Source of the DNA: Hydnum rufescens UP504
Lineage: Eukaryota; Basidiomycota; Agaricomycetes; Cantharellales; Hydnaceae
Assembly: GCA_014904985.1 (NCBI GenBank)
Contig: MU129005.1
Location: forward strand, 62,001-126,000
Direction: 5' to 3'
Length of the DNA: 64,000 bases
Part shown: positions 12,533-25,059 of the stretch, piece by piece
How positions within the stretch are numbered: the stretch's first letter is position 1
Layout of the letters: the number at the start of each line of letters is the position of its first letter
Notes under the pieces: model-generated
What the model saw: only the letters and a program-made list of their open reading frames with translations
Told to the model about the DNA's origin: nothing
Databases searched by the model: none
Translations under genes and position numbers: made by a program

Positions 12533-15509
12533 GATCAAGGGGAAAGAGGGGAGATCGGGGCAGGAAGCGGAAGCTCAGATGTGCTGCACCTCAGCTCAAG
12601 TAGACAGGGGAATGGGACACCAGTATCCTTGCTTGCAAATCATGCAAGGTGTACGGAGATTAGGGCTGTTCTGTCGAGGCTAAACAAGTAAACCGTCATG
12701 TAAAATCGAACGTCCGAGCCAATCAGAAGCCAGAAAGTGGCAGGTCTGTTACATAATTGTGCTGTGCTGGTGAAAGCGACCTTGGAAGCAAGGTAATTGA
12801 TTAGAACCGAGCTAAATGAAGTATAACAGACCCGACGATTCACATTCAACTCGTTTCTCGACCTCGGGCGACTGGATCATCCCCAACACTACCCCTACAT
12901 CATTCACCACAGCGGTGAGGACAGAATCAACGACGAAATATACAGGGCGATCCTGAACTCTCGTGAGAAGGGGCTTTCGCGGCTGTGCAGCGCCGGCGTA
13001 ACCTGCAGGAAAAGGCTCATTTGCTTCCACGCGTGGTGCCTCCTACGAGTAGTGCTCGGGTCATCCACAGCATTTCTTTGAGCAGACGGCAGATAGATTC
13101 GGGGTCCTTGCCTAACAAAAGTGATGAGATTCCATACCGCAGTCACCCAGTTCCGTCAGACACTTTCGGTGGTTAGACCAGCCCCTCTCACTCTCTCGGC
13201 CACACTAATGAACGATATATATAAATCCCGGAGAACTCGGCGCATTAAAATTCACCACTGGCACGATCCCTCTCTACCCACGTTCCCAACCAACCAACCA
13301 ACCACGACATTCGACGGTTATAGGACATGCTTTGGACGGGATCCCTTATTGCGGAACCCTTTCTTTACGCATGTTTCCAGACCGTCATCAGCGATCTTCG
13401 AATCTTCCTGAGACCCAACCCTATAATTTGCTCAGACGTGGCTGACTTCGGACTCCAACCGGCTCAAGCCCGAGTCCTTGGCAACACTACCTCTGGGTCC
13501 GACGCTATATGTCCTCGCGCGGCCTTCATCCAAATCAAGATTGTTACATTGACTCCTATCACTTCTGGCATTTTTGCCTACCCACGGGGGAAGTCTGCTC
13601 GTATGACGTCCAGAGGACCGATGTCACTCATCCAGGTTGTCTGGTTATCACAGTGATGCGCCTCGTTCAGATGAGCAAAGAACCGATATCTCCCTGATCT
13701 CTTGATGCCTCCATCCTGGTTAACATCCATGATACATCCTCTGGAGACGGACACCTTGTGGGAAGATACCGAGTGAAAATATAGGTGTCGCCCGCCTTCC
13801 GACGCTCATGCGCCCTTGCATAGTTGGGTTCGCCTACGGTTTCTAAACGAATTTTTCTACATCATCTCCCCAATTGCCACCCTCTAATGAAAGCTTGCTT
13901 TCACCTTCAGTCTGACGGCACATTATTATGGCCTGGGAGATTTTCTCCTGGACAAGGTGTTACTCCGCCATGACTTTCAAGATGAAATCGGTACGCTTTT
14001 ATGGTTGGCTCACTTGAATCCCAACAATGATCTCCTAGCCTTGACAATTTGACGAGATGCTTGTCCCTGCTGATATTCCCTTTGCTTGTTGTGTACAGTT
14101 GGATTGATTATGGCTCCCGAGGGTATTTTGATAGCATCACCCTCCAATTTCCTCCCTCGAATGAAAGGATGCTCTCACCCTCAGTCTCACGACGTTCATT
14201 TTTACGGTCTGCTAGATTTTTTCCACCTGGACAAGCGATTGCTCCGCCATAACTCTCAAGATGAGATCGACGCGCTTGCATGACCGGCTCACTGAATCCA
14301 ACCGATGAATCTTCATCTCCCGGCCTTGCACAATTTGACGGGATGTTTGTCCCTGGTGGAGTTGTCTTTGCTCCCTGCTCGCATTCTCTGGTCGGATCTT
14401 CGCCTTAGCTGCTGCTCTGAACAATGACTAATGTCCCAACTTCGCAGTTGGAGTGGGGGCATGGGGTCCATAGCCCTTGCTCGCTTCTGCTCTGTAGTCA
14501 GATCAGCGAAGTCTGCAAGGTCACACGTTTCTGCTCGCTCCTGTTGTTGGATCATCGTGGGCCTTGCTCAGATCGTGATAACAACCTGTATCAGTCTTCT
14601 TCCACGGTGGCGAGGCCATTCCAGCTGTTCTGACCCCTGATTTCCCCCTATCTCTTTACAGCTCTACCTTTTCTCCTGTACTCTTTCTCTGGCAAACGAT
14701 TTATGCATGTATGGGAAATATCTTCTGATGCTCCTTTGGCCCAGTTTGTTCCCTCCATTTTCTCAAATGCAGTCACGTCGCGCCATGTCTAGCATTGTAT
14801 GGAGATTAACATCTCTCCCGTGAAATCTGATCTGGCTTTATGTCTCCGCTCGATTTTCCACCTTTGGTCCTTCACTTCCGCTGAGTTCTATCAGTTGCCG
14901 TGGGATCTCTCATTCTGTGAGGAGGCGCAGGGTATTTGGCTTCCTGACCCTCGGAGTGCGTTCCCGCCGTGGCGCTCAGCTATCTGGTGTTTTTGGGTCG
15001 GATAGGGGATTCAATGTGAAGCGGTGCGCCGACTTCAGAGTGGCGGAACCGCCACACGATTGGAGAGCCCTCATGTCGGGCGGCGGCCCCTTTGTTGTGG
15101 GAAATGCCGGTATGAAATTTCTCACCGTTGCGTCGATCGAGACGGAGCGATGAGTTGATTCGATTGCACTGGTCCTGGTTTATATTACAATAGGGTGCTA
15201 GTCAAATCGATACGGAATATTTTGACTTTAACTTAAATGCCTATTGAGCTTTGTCCCTGGTTCCAACACTGGTCCAACGCAAGCCGTCGGCCATGTTACA
15301 CAACCAGAAGTACCAGCTCTGGTACAGAAGTCTCATTGTTTCCTGCGATGAGATCGAGCGGACAGAGCAGAAAGGAAGTCTAAATTTAATTACATGAAAA
15401 TTAAAGAAGGGTTCCATCACATCGGCAGGGGCGCCTGTGATTAAAATAGGCAGAATTTCTCTACTTGTAGCCACATCAAGATTCCAATCTGAACCTCAAA
15501 ACTGCCTAG
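12533..15509 (+). repeat. Co-amplified module, second copy
   Basis: This module separates DUF6534 copies 1 and 2. It begins with the upstream region of copy 1, then a TATATATAAATCCC box (about 13215-13228) facing right. Conserved blocks shared with the modules at 20, 29, 46 and 53 kb follow. Within it, a roughly 200-bp block with TCACTTGAATCCCAAC...CTTGACAATTTGACGA occurs twice (about 13900-14060 and 14160-14345), an internal duplication shared with later copies. No intact or recognisable protein was found. Its right edge abuts the end of DUF6534 copy 2, so a gene here would converge on it. Confidence 0.6.
13214..13228 (+). promoter_or_regulatory. Strong TATA box facing away from DUF6534 copy 1
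   Basis: The sequence is GATATATATAAATCCC. The same box with the same downstream context recurs at 20350, 28960, 46114 and 53416 on the plus strand, and in inverted form at about 57050. It may drive a transcript divergent from the DUF6534 gene. Confidence 0.5.
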
Positions 15510-17823
15510 TCATTGGGGTCGCCCCGAAACCTTGGGCTGGGGTTCAGGTCTCCCCCAAAACAGGGCTATGAGCCGCAGGAGACCGAGCCCTCGTATCACT
15601 ATTCTGATGAGAGTAACCATGAACAGCATGAAAAATGTACGTCCCATCGAACACGAACCATCGGCCTTATTTCCGCATTATCGTGTACCACTGTGGTCAC
15701 ATTTATCCCTGTACCCTGGAGCCTCCTGTCCTAGAAAAATGGACAAGTTCCGACCAGTGTCAATTAGCATCACCTCATATCCCAGACATTACAAAGCTCA
15801 CGGTATGCGCATTGGGACCTACAGTTCCATGATCCCCTGCATTCTGCCGCATTATCTTTGTGATCGAGTAACGGATTAGTTCAAGGGGGCTTGATGTATC
15901 CCACCTCGCGCGGAGTTTCGTTCGCATGTGTAGACTGCAAGGCCAAACATAAAATTAAGTCGCACATATAACGAGGCCTAATATAGGGACGCACTTGGTG
16001 AGCATGGTGATGGAATAGACCGTACCTAGTGGCTAGAGCAGAATCAAGGAATTAGTCTCGTATAGCCATATGTTCATTCTCAAACAAACAGAAGAGTGGA
16101 GTAACCTACCATACTGATAGCGAGGACGGTAAAGATACTAAAATCGAACCCGTCTTTGGCAACCTATCTCATGATTGTTTGGCATCAGCACTATCATACT
16201 GAAAAATGAAAGGCAATCGCTGAAGCGCACCAGCACAAGAAGGAAGCACGAGAGAACACTAGTAATCAACCCCGTACAAATGGTGTATAATACCATGCGA
16301 TTGATCACAGAATCAGCCCTGTGCCACGGAATGATGCGTGAAATCATGTAAATTATGAGATAAAGTGACTCCTTTAGTGCCTGAATGTGCCATTGATAAA
16401 TGTATCAGGATACCCACTTCTGGAACCCGGTCCGCCGATGTCGCAGTAAGACAGACATACATGCTGCAATCACAACATCTGCAATCGCCTGAAAGCCACG
16501 CAATCACACCACAGACCATGTGTCAGCAAATGGGAGAGTGTGTGGTAGAAAGAAGGGGAGATTATGGCCAAGACGAACTTGACTAGTGAGCCATGTCACG
16601 ATAAGCCATGTATATTTCCTGAGTAACTCTGGAGAATCTAGATTCATGTTCCTACAACAGTGAGAGATCCAACGAAATTAGACCAACAAATCGTTAGCTG
16701 TGGCGTCGCCAGGGACAATGTGGGGATGCATACACTACAATACAGGCTGCTGCAGCATGCCAAAAAATCGATTTAATCAATACCATGAGTCACGGTCAAG
16801 CATACGAAGATGAGCACTAACTGGCACCGAATCCTAGTGTGGGGGGAATAAGAGAGAAGCACATCGGAAGGCAACGGGAACCGGGAAAGACTAACCAAAT
16901 TGAAATAACACAAGGACTTGCTACAAAGTCACAGCACATGACTTTCAGACTAGTTGATTATGACATCAGGGCCACAACATACCACAAGCACTCCTATATA
17001 GGGATTTCCGCTCACTATGGAAGTCAAGAGAAGTCATGAACGCAAGGTTTCTCGGCGAGGATATGGGGCGAGACCTACAATAATAGACGCGATGGGAAAA
17101 GAATGTCTGTACAATGACTGAGGCGCAGACCTTGAAACACATAGCACAAAAGTCAAGATCAGGGCATCCACAACAAGAACTGAGTACTCACCGCGTTGAT
17201 TTGATATACAGTAAATTCCCTATAAATAGGGAATAATTACATGGGTAGAGGGTGCCGATAGGTAAAGGAGCGGTCAACAGGCGTGATACCTCCGATACGC
17301 ACCATGTCACCCGCCCCAGAGCCAAAGGATTATGGGAATTTGTGACCAACCACCAATATAGAGACCTGGTAACGCAGGCACTGTGAAGCGTACATAGTGT
17401 CGCACAGCAGCAAGTGCATTTCTCAGCAGCAGTTGAAGAGCACCGAAAAGGGAATGCCAACAGTTGAAAAGCTCCCAAAACCCTTTACAATGGAAGATGG
17501 GGAATATGTCTCAAAAGATAATTGTGTATGGTGCTCACCATAAAAAGCACACCTGAGGAAGGGATAGACAATGGACGATGAATGCACATCTCAAGGAAAT
17601 ATAGAGAGACGCACCGCCAGTTTCACAAGTCTTCCATCATTCGGGAACGAACGATAATAGGTAGAGGTTTGGATCGTCATGATACCGAAGCATCTGCCAA
17701 ATACGTTGGGTCAGCGCTGGTGTCCCCATCCTTAATGCTGGAGGAGACTGACAAAGCGGTCAATAGGTCGCCAATGAACAGGCCACCCAAGATGTCCACT
17801 GCAGTGACGTTGACTTCCTCCAT
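15510..17823 (-). CDS. DUF6534-type membrane protein, copy 2 (multi-exon)
   Basis: DUF6534 family membrane protein of unknown biochemical role. Start ATG at 17823 gives MEEVNVTAVDILGGLFIGDL. After a 59-nt-class intron containing GCTGACCC and ending TTTGGCAG, exon 2 reads CFGIMTIQTSTYYRSFPNDG. The microexon is GTGTGCTTTTTATG. A segment reading SLYWWLVTNSHNPLALG (about 17300-17370) matches the family block YxYLVTNxxNPxAL. The hallmark segment reads ADSVINRMVLYTICTGLITS, with A where other copies have T, near 16250-16315. The final exon ends GRPEPQPKVSGRPQ with TGA at 15510-15512. The gene faces convergently toward the 12.5-15.5 kb module. No definite lesion was seen in the exons read. Confidence 0.78.
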
Positions 17824-17896
17824 GATGAAGGGAAAGGAAAAGGGGGGGATATCGGGGGGGGGGAATGAACACTCAGATGTGGTACACATCAGCTCA

Positions 17897-17907
17897 ATTT
17901 ATTGGAA
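17897..17907 (-). promoter_or_regulatory. TATA-like box of DUF6534 copy 2
   Basis: On the minus strand TTCCAATAAAT lies about 75 bp before the ATG at 17823. The same box (TTCTAATAAAT) sits at the same spacing in copies 3, 4, 6 and 8. Confidence 0.5.
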
Positions 17908-20900
17908 GCGAGGCAAATGAAACATAGGAGATCCGATTCTTCTTCTTCAACTCTTCGTTTGATCTTGGGTGGTTCGATCATTCCCTACATCGCTCACCAT
18001 AGATCGGCGGGGACAGAACCAACAGGGGAGGAGGATTTGATGGCTGTGCGGCGCCGGCCACTCCATAGGAAACGGCCGACAGCAGTACTCCAAGGATGGT
18101 GCTTCCACTGTTCCGCAATTACGATGGGGTGGGCAAAAAGAGTGCCCGGATCGGATATCGCATTTCGTTGAGCACTACCGAAAAGATGCCCTCCCGTCCA
18201 TGCTTCCAATCACCAACCACAATATTCAACGGATCAGAGGATAAGCTTGCACAGGATCGCTTCCAGTTCTACGACAGCAGAACCCAGTCAGCCTTGTTAT
18301 AGGAAAACCCGATTAGTGCTGCTTCCAGACCATCATCAGTGATTTGAACTGGAAAGTCGGGACCTATGGTATACACAGGGTGTAGGAAGTGTGGATACAT
18401 ACTCGTTCCGTTTCCCTTGTTATGTTACTCAGCATATCAAACCGGCAGAGGCTAAGGCTTGAGGTTTTGAATTTTTATCCAACGGAGGCTGGTTTGTGTT
18501 TTCCAAGGACATTATGGACATCCTGACGACGCACAATTCTCCTATCGGTTCAAATAATTGTGATACTGTAGCAAAGGGCCCCATACACGGTGCGTGAGAA
18601 GTTGATGTTTAAATTAGAGATCTCAAATTGGATATACCTGAACAGTCTCTAAGCACTTTCCCGATCGTGCGGAGGATGATCGGGCAGAAATGAAATACGA
18701 TAAATAGATCTCAAGTCGGATCTCTCGAACTAAACAGAGAATAGCAAATATGCACAGCCTGGAGCTCCAACTTGATAGGAGGCTAGCCAATGGATTGGGA
18801 AGCGCTCTGCGTTGAAAATCACGTTCGGCGCCAGAAGCCTTAACCAAGGCTAGGTCTCGTCTTGCGCAAGTGGGTGGAGGTGATCCGAGACCACGCGACC
18901 CATCGATGGAATGGAGAAAAGAGGGCTTGCAGGTGGGTGCAGGACCCCTACACTGGGGAACCGTTAAGCCAACTTCGGACCGCAGGAGAAACGGAGAGGC
19001 AAGACTATGCCGCAAAGCCTCGGTCGCAGTGTTTTGGTGGAGAACGGGAAGGTGGGTAGGTGAAAACTTGAGAGTAGCTTGGCTGGGTGCGTGCGAGTGA
19101 GCCTGGGAAAGAGAAGCCAGTGTTTGTTTCGAAGTACGCGGACGTATTATATAACCATTCGGTTTGACGTCGCAGCTTGGTCTGCATTATTTGCAGGTAT
19201 CTGGTCTTTAAACGAGTCTTGGTCTAGTTTGGCAAATGCTAGCCTCGAATCCCTATTAGGGAGACCTAGCCGCGGCCGCCCCGAACGTCTGGGCACGAGA
19301 CTAGGCAAATGCAGGCTGTGCACCGGTTCTGTTACATGAGACGAACATAGCAGATTAAGGACTTGGCGCATAAGCTGATGCGAACGGAATACCGATCAGA
19401 ATCAGCGGACCCTTCTGCCGACAGAACTTGAGATCAGACTGATCTGCGAGGTCCGTCGGGTCTCCGGATGACGCCGTTAACTCCGTCCCTTGAAGCAAGC
19501 TGTGACAGAGATCTGTCACACCGCGCCTGTCGATTTCTGAACAAACGCCTTGGCCCAAACAAATCCGAGCTGGCTCACCCGTGAATCCTGGAAACCCTAC
19601 GTCGCGGTATGACACCATATATCCTCGGGTGGCGTCCATCCAAGTCAAGATTCTTACATTGGCCCCACTTCTGACGTTCTTGCTCACCAACTGGGGAAGT
19701 CAGCTCGTGGGAGTTCCAGAGGACTGATCTCGCTCATCCCGGCCCATCCGGTAATAATGGCGATGTGGCTCGTTCAGATCAGCAAGAATTGATGTTTCCC
19801 TGATCACTTGATACCTCCCTCCATCCTGGTTAACAGGTTCTCGGGATGCAGACACCATATGGAATGATCGCGCCCTCGGTCCATTGAATTATTCCCAGCG
19901 AGGATATGAGTCTCCCCCGTTTTCCGATGTTCATCCGCATACGCACTTGTCTAGTCGCAGCCGCCTCCGGTCCCTGGAAACGTTTTTGACCTTTTTTTTT
20001 TTTTTGGTTTCATGCCCCTTTTTCTTTTCTTTTGATGGTTCTTCCTTTTCCCCTTAAATTGTGTGTTGTCTGTGATGAAGTCTGCATCTGGGGCTTTCGC
20101 GGCTGTGCAGCACCGGCGTAATCCGCAGGACAAGCTCATTCACCTCCACGCGCGGTGCCTCCACAATGACTACGGGGTAGACAAAAAGAGACCTCGGATT
20201 ATCCACACCATTCCTTTGACCAGATACCAGATAGATTCAGGGTCCTTTCCCAACAAAGTGGTGAGGTCCTACCCTGCATTTGCCCAGTTCGCTCAGACAC
20301 TTTTGGTGGCTAGATCGCCCGCTCCCACTCTCTCGGTCGCACTAAAGATGATATATATAAATCCCGCAGAACTCTGCGCATTACAAAGTTGCAGCAGATC
20401 TAAATAATTCACCACTGAGACGATCCCTTTTTGCCCACGTTCCCACTCAACCAACCACGATATTCGAGGGTAACAGGACAAGCCTTGCGCAGGATCGCTT
20501 ATAGCGGAATCATTTAGGCCTATTTCTAGACCCTAGACCGTCATCAACGATTGTCGAATCTTCCTGAGATGCAACCCTATAGTTGGGTCGGACGTGGCTG
20601 GCTTCGGACTCCAGCCGGCTCAAGCCCGAGTCTTTGGGAACACTACATCTGGGTCCGAAGCTATATATCCTCGCGCGGTCTCCATCCAAATCAATATTGT
20701 TACATTGTCCGCATCACCTCTGACATTATTGCTTATCAACGGGGGAAGTGGTGTGAGTTGCAGAGGATCGATGTCACTCATCCCGGCTTCTCCGGTAATC
20801 ATGGTGATACGGCTCGTTCAGACAAGCAAAGAACCGATGTTTCCCTGATCGCTTGACGCCTCCATCCTGGCTAACGTCCATAATAGATCCTCGGGAGACG

Positions 20901-22656
20901 GACGCCCTGTGGGATGATACTGTAGCGAGCGAAAATCTTTCCGGCGTTCATGCGCACTTGTATAGTTGAGTTCGGCTATGGCTCCTAAGCGAATTTTTCC
21001 ACATCGTCCCTCCAATTGCCACAATGAGAGCTTGCTCTCGCCTTCAGTCTGACGGCGCATTATTATCTCCGGGGAAATTTTCTCCTTCTGGACAAGGTGC
21101 TTGCTCTGCCGAGACTTTCGAGATGAAACCGGTACGCTTTCATGGCTGGCTCACTTGAATCCCAACGATGTATCTTCACCTCCTAGCCTTGACAATTTGA
21201 CGACGTGCTTGTCCCTACTGACATTGTCTTCGCGGGTTTGTGTAGTTGGATTGACTACGCTCCTGAGGGTATGTTGGTAGCACTACCCTGCAATTTCCTC
21301 CCTCGAATGAAAGGATGTTTTCACCTTTAGCCTCACGGCGTTCATTTTTACGGTCCGGTAGATTTTTCCACCTGGACAAGCGATTGCTCCGCCGTCATTG
21401 CAGATGAGATCGATGTTCTTGCGTGGCCAGCTCACTTGGATCCCAGCCGATGCATCTTCATCTCCCGGTCTTGACAATTTGTTGTCTTTGTTCCCTGCTC
21501 CGTTCTCTGGTTGCATTTTCACCTTCGCCGCTGCTCTGAACAAAGACTAATGCCCAAAATCGCAGTTGGAGTGGGGTCATGGGTCCGTAGCCCTTGCTCG
21601 CCTCGGTTCTGCAGTCAGATGGGTGAAGGTTGCAAGGGTTATATTTCCACCTCGCTCCCGGTCGTTGTGGACTCATCATGTGGACCATGCATCAGATGGT
21701 GATAACGACGGCGTGGTCCAAGTCTTTTCTTCCACGGTGGTGGGGCCATTCCACTGTTCTGGGCTTTGATTTCCCCCCAATCTCTTTGCAGCTTCATATT
21801 TCTCTTGTATTCTTTCCCCGTCAAATGATACATTTATGGAAAATATCTTCTGGTGTTCCTTTGGCCCAGTTCGTTCCCTCCATTTTCTCAAATACGCTCA
21901 TGTCGCGTCATTTTAGCATTGCATGGAGATTAACATCTACTGTCCCGTGAAATCTGATCTGACTTTATGTCTCCGCTCGATTTTCCCCCTTTGTAAATGA
22001 CGGTTGCCGTTGGATCTCTCATTCTGTGAGAAGGCGCAGTGTATTTGGCTTCCTGTCTCTGATGGCCGGTTTTCTGAACCAGAGTGCATTTCCACCGTGG
22101 CACTCAGCTATCTCATGTTTTTTTGGGTTGGATAGGGATTCAATGTGAACCGATGCACGGAGATCAGAGGGGGGAAAGTGGAGAAAACGCGGAACTGCCA
22201 CACGATTGGAGAGATCCCATGTCCGACGGCGGTCCCCTTGTTGTGAGAAGCGCCGATATGAAATTTCTCAGCGTCAATTTAAGTTGAGTGAGGAAAGAGT
22301 TGATTCAATTGCTGGTGTATATTGATATTACAATAGGGCGCTAGTCAAATCGATTTGATTTTAACATAGAGGCCTATTGAGCTTTGGTCTCCAGCCCAAC
22401 ACTGGTCCAACGCAAGTCGTCCCCAGTTACACCATAGAAATACCGGCTCTGGATGCACGCGATCCGAGTGCTCATTGTTTCCTGCGATGAGATCGACCAG
22501 ACAGAGGAGAAAGAAAGTCTAGATTTAATTGCATGCAAATTAAAGAAGCGTTACATTAAGAATTCATCGCCAGGAGCGCCTATGATTAAAAAAGAGGCCG
22601 AATTTCTCTACTTGTAGTCACATCCAGATTCCAACTTGAGCCTCAAAATTGCCTAG
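17908..22656 (+). repeat. Co-amplified module, third copy (long form)
   Basis: This long spacer between DUF6534 copies 2 and 3 holds several repeated parts. Positions 18.0-19.0 kb match 33.5-34.55 kb. Positions 19.03-19.97 match 27.09-27.99 kb. Positions 19.97-22.65 match 28.58-31.10 kb. A poly-T run of about 15 lies near 19990, and a TATATATAAATCCC box is at about 20350. A block with TCACTTGAATCCCAACGATG is followed by a related block with TCACTTGGATCCCAGCCGATG, repeating the internal duplication seen elsewhere. No domain or intact coding frame was recognised. Confidence 0.6.
20349..20363 (+). promoter_or_regulatory. Strong TATA box of a co-amplified module
   Basis: GATATATATAAATCCCGCAG sits in the same context as at 28960 and 13214. 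It is followed by a conserved pyrimidine-rich leader with CCAACCACGATATTCGAGG. Confidence 0.45.
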
Positions 22657-24961
22657 TCATCGGGGCCGCCCCGAAACCTTCGGCTGGGGTTCAGGTCTCC
22701 CCTAAAACAGGGCTATGAGCCGCAGGAGACCGAGCCCTCGTATCACTATTCTGATGAGAGTAACCATGAACAGCATGAAAAATGTACGTCACATCGAACA
22801 CGAACCATCGGCCTTATTTCCGCATTGTCGGGTACCACCTCTGTAGCCTGGACCCCCTGGCCTAGAAGAACGGACAAGTTCGGATCAGTGTCAGTTAGCA
22901 TCACCCCATACCCAGACATCACAAAGCTCACGATATGTCGATCGAGACCTGCATTTCTATGATCCCCTGCAGTCTGCCGCAGTCTCTTTTTGATCGAGTA
23001 GCTGATTAGCCCAAGGGGGCTTGGTGTAGCAAGCCTCGCGTTGAGTCTCGTTCGCATGTGTAGACTGCAAGGCCAAACATAAAATTAAGTCGCACATATA
23101 ACGAGGCCTAATATAGGGACGCACTTGGCGAGCATGGTGATGGAATAGACCGTACCTAGTGGCTAGAACAGAATCAAGGAATTAGTCTCGTATAGACATA
23201 TTCCCATGCTCAAACATGCAGAAAAATCGAGCAACCTACCATGCTGAATGCCTGGACAATAAAGATACCAAAATTGGACCCATCTTTGGTAACCTATCTC
23301 ATGGTTGTTCAGCATCAGCACTGTCATACTGAAAATGAAAGGCAATCGCTGAAGCGCACCAGCACAAGAAGGAAACACGAGAGAACACTAGTGATCAACC
23401 CCGTACAAATGGTGTATAATACCATGCGATTGATCACCGAATCAGTCCTGTGCCACGGAATGATGCGTGAGATCATGTATGAGATAAAGTGACTCCTTTA
23501 GTGCCTGAATGTGCCATTCTCAAATGTATCAGGATACCCACTTCTGGAACCCGGTTCGCCGACGTCGCAATAAGACAGACATACATGCTGCAATGACAAC
23601 ATCTGCAATCGCCTGAAAGCCACATAATCAGCACCATGGAACATGTATCAGCAGATGGGTGTGCTGTATGGTAGAAGAAGGGGTAATAGATTATGGCCAG
23701 GACGCACTTGACTAGTGAGCCATGTCACAATAAGCCAGGTACATCTCTTGAGTAACTCTGGAGAATGTAGATTCATATTCCTACACCAGGGAGAGATCCA
23801 GCGAAATTAGACCAACACATTGTTAGCTGTGGCCTCCCCGAAGACAATATGGGAATGCATACACTACAACACAGGCTGCTGCAGCATGCCAAAAAATCGA
23901 TTTAATCCAAGTACCATGGGTCACGGTCCATCTCAAACATACGAAGATGAGCACTAACCGGCACCCAATCCTAGTGTGGAGAGAATAAGAGAGAAGCACA
24001 TCAGAAAGCAACGGGAACCGGGAAAGACTAACCAAATTGAAGTAACACAAGGACTTGCTACAAAGTCCCAGCGCATGACTTTCAGACTGTTTGATTATAA
24101 CATCAGGGCCACAACATACCACAAGCACTCCTATATAGAGATTGCCGCTCACTGTGGAAGTCAAGAGAAGTCATGAATACAAGGCTTCTCGGCGAGGATA
24201 TGGGACGAGACCTACAATAATAGACGCGATGGGAAAAGAATGTCTGTACGGTGACTGACGCACAGACCTCGAAGCACATAGTGCTAAAGTCAAGATCAGG
24301 GCATCCACAACAAGAACTGAGTGAGTACCCACCGCGTTGATTTGATATACAGTAAATTCCCTATAAATAGGCAATGATTACATGGGTAGAGGGTGCCGAT
24401 AGGTAAAGGAGCAGTCAACAGGCGTGATACCTCCGACACGTACCATGGTACCTGCCCCAGAGCCACAGGATTATTGGAGTTTGTGACCATCCACCAATAT
24501 AGGGACCTAGTAATGCAGGCACTGTGCAGCGTACGTGGTGTCGTACAGCAGCAAGTGCATTTCTCAGCGGCAGTTGAAGAGCACTGAAAAGGGAATACCA
24601 ACAGTTGAAAGGCTCCCAGAATCCTTTACAACGGAAGATGGGGAATATGTCTCAAAAGATAAGTGTATACGGTGCTCACCATGAAAAGCACACCTGAGAA
24701 AGGGATAGATAATGGGCGATGAATGCACATTTCAAGGAAATATAGAGACGTACCGCCAGTTTCACAAGCCTTCCATCAGTCGGGAACGAACGATAATAGG
24801 TAGAGGTTTGGATTGTCATGATACCGAAGCATCTGCCAAATACGTTGGGTCAGCGCTGGTATGCCCATCCTTAGTGCTGGAGGAGACTGACAAAGCGGCC
24901 AACAGGTGCCGATGAACAAGCCACCCAGGATGTCCACTGCAGTGAGATTAGTTTCCCCCAT
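22657..24961 (-). pseudogene. DUF6534-type membrane protein, copy 3, frameshift in exon 1
   Basis: DUF6534 family copy, nearly identical by eye to copy 4 at 31.1-33.4 kb. Start ATG at 24961 gives MGETNLTAVDILGGLFIG, but one T is missing near 24907 compared with copy 4 (AACAGGTGCC against AACAGGTTGCC). This shifts the frame before the end of exon 1. Exon 2 is otherwise open as CFGIMTIQTSTYYRSFPTDG, the microexon is GTGTGCTTTTCATG, and TDSVINRMVLYTICTGLITS lies near 23385-23450. The last exon has TEVVPDNAEIRPMVRVRC. The shift lies close to the indel-rich stretch starting at 25.06 kb, so it may be a sequencing error. If so, this copy may be intact. Confidence 0.72.
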
Positions 24962-25034
24962 GATGAAGGGAAAGGAAGAGGGAGGGGGCAGAAGGGGGAG
25001 AAACGAAAGCTCAGATGTGCTACACACCAGCTCA

Positions 25035-25045
25035 ATTTATTAGAA
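25035..25045 (-). promoter_or_regulatory. TATA-like box of DUF6534 copy 3
   Basis: TTCTAATAAAT on the minus strand, about 75 bp before the ATG at 24961. Conserved in position with copies 4, 6 and 8. Confidence 0.5.
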
Positions 25046-25059
25046 GCGAGCCAAATGAA

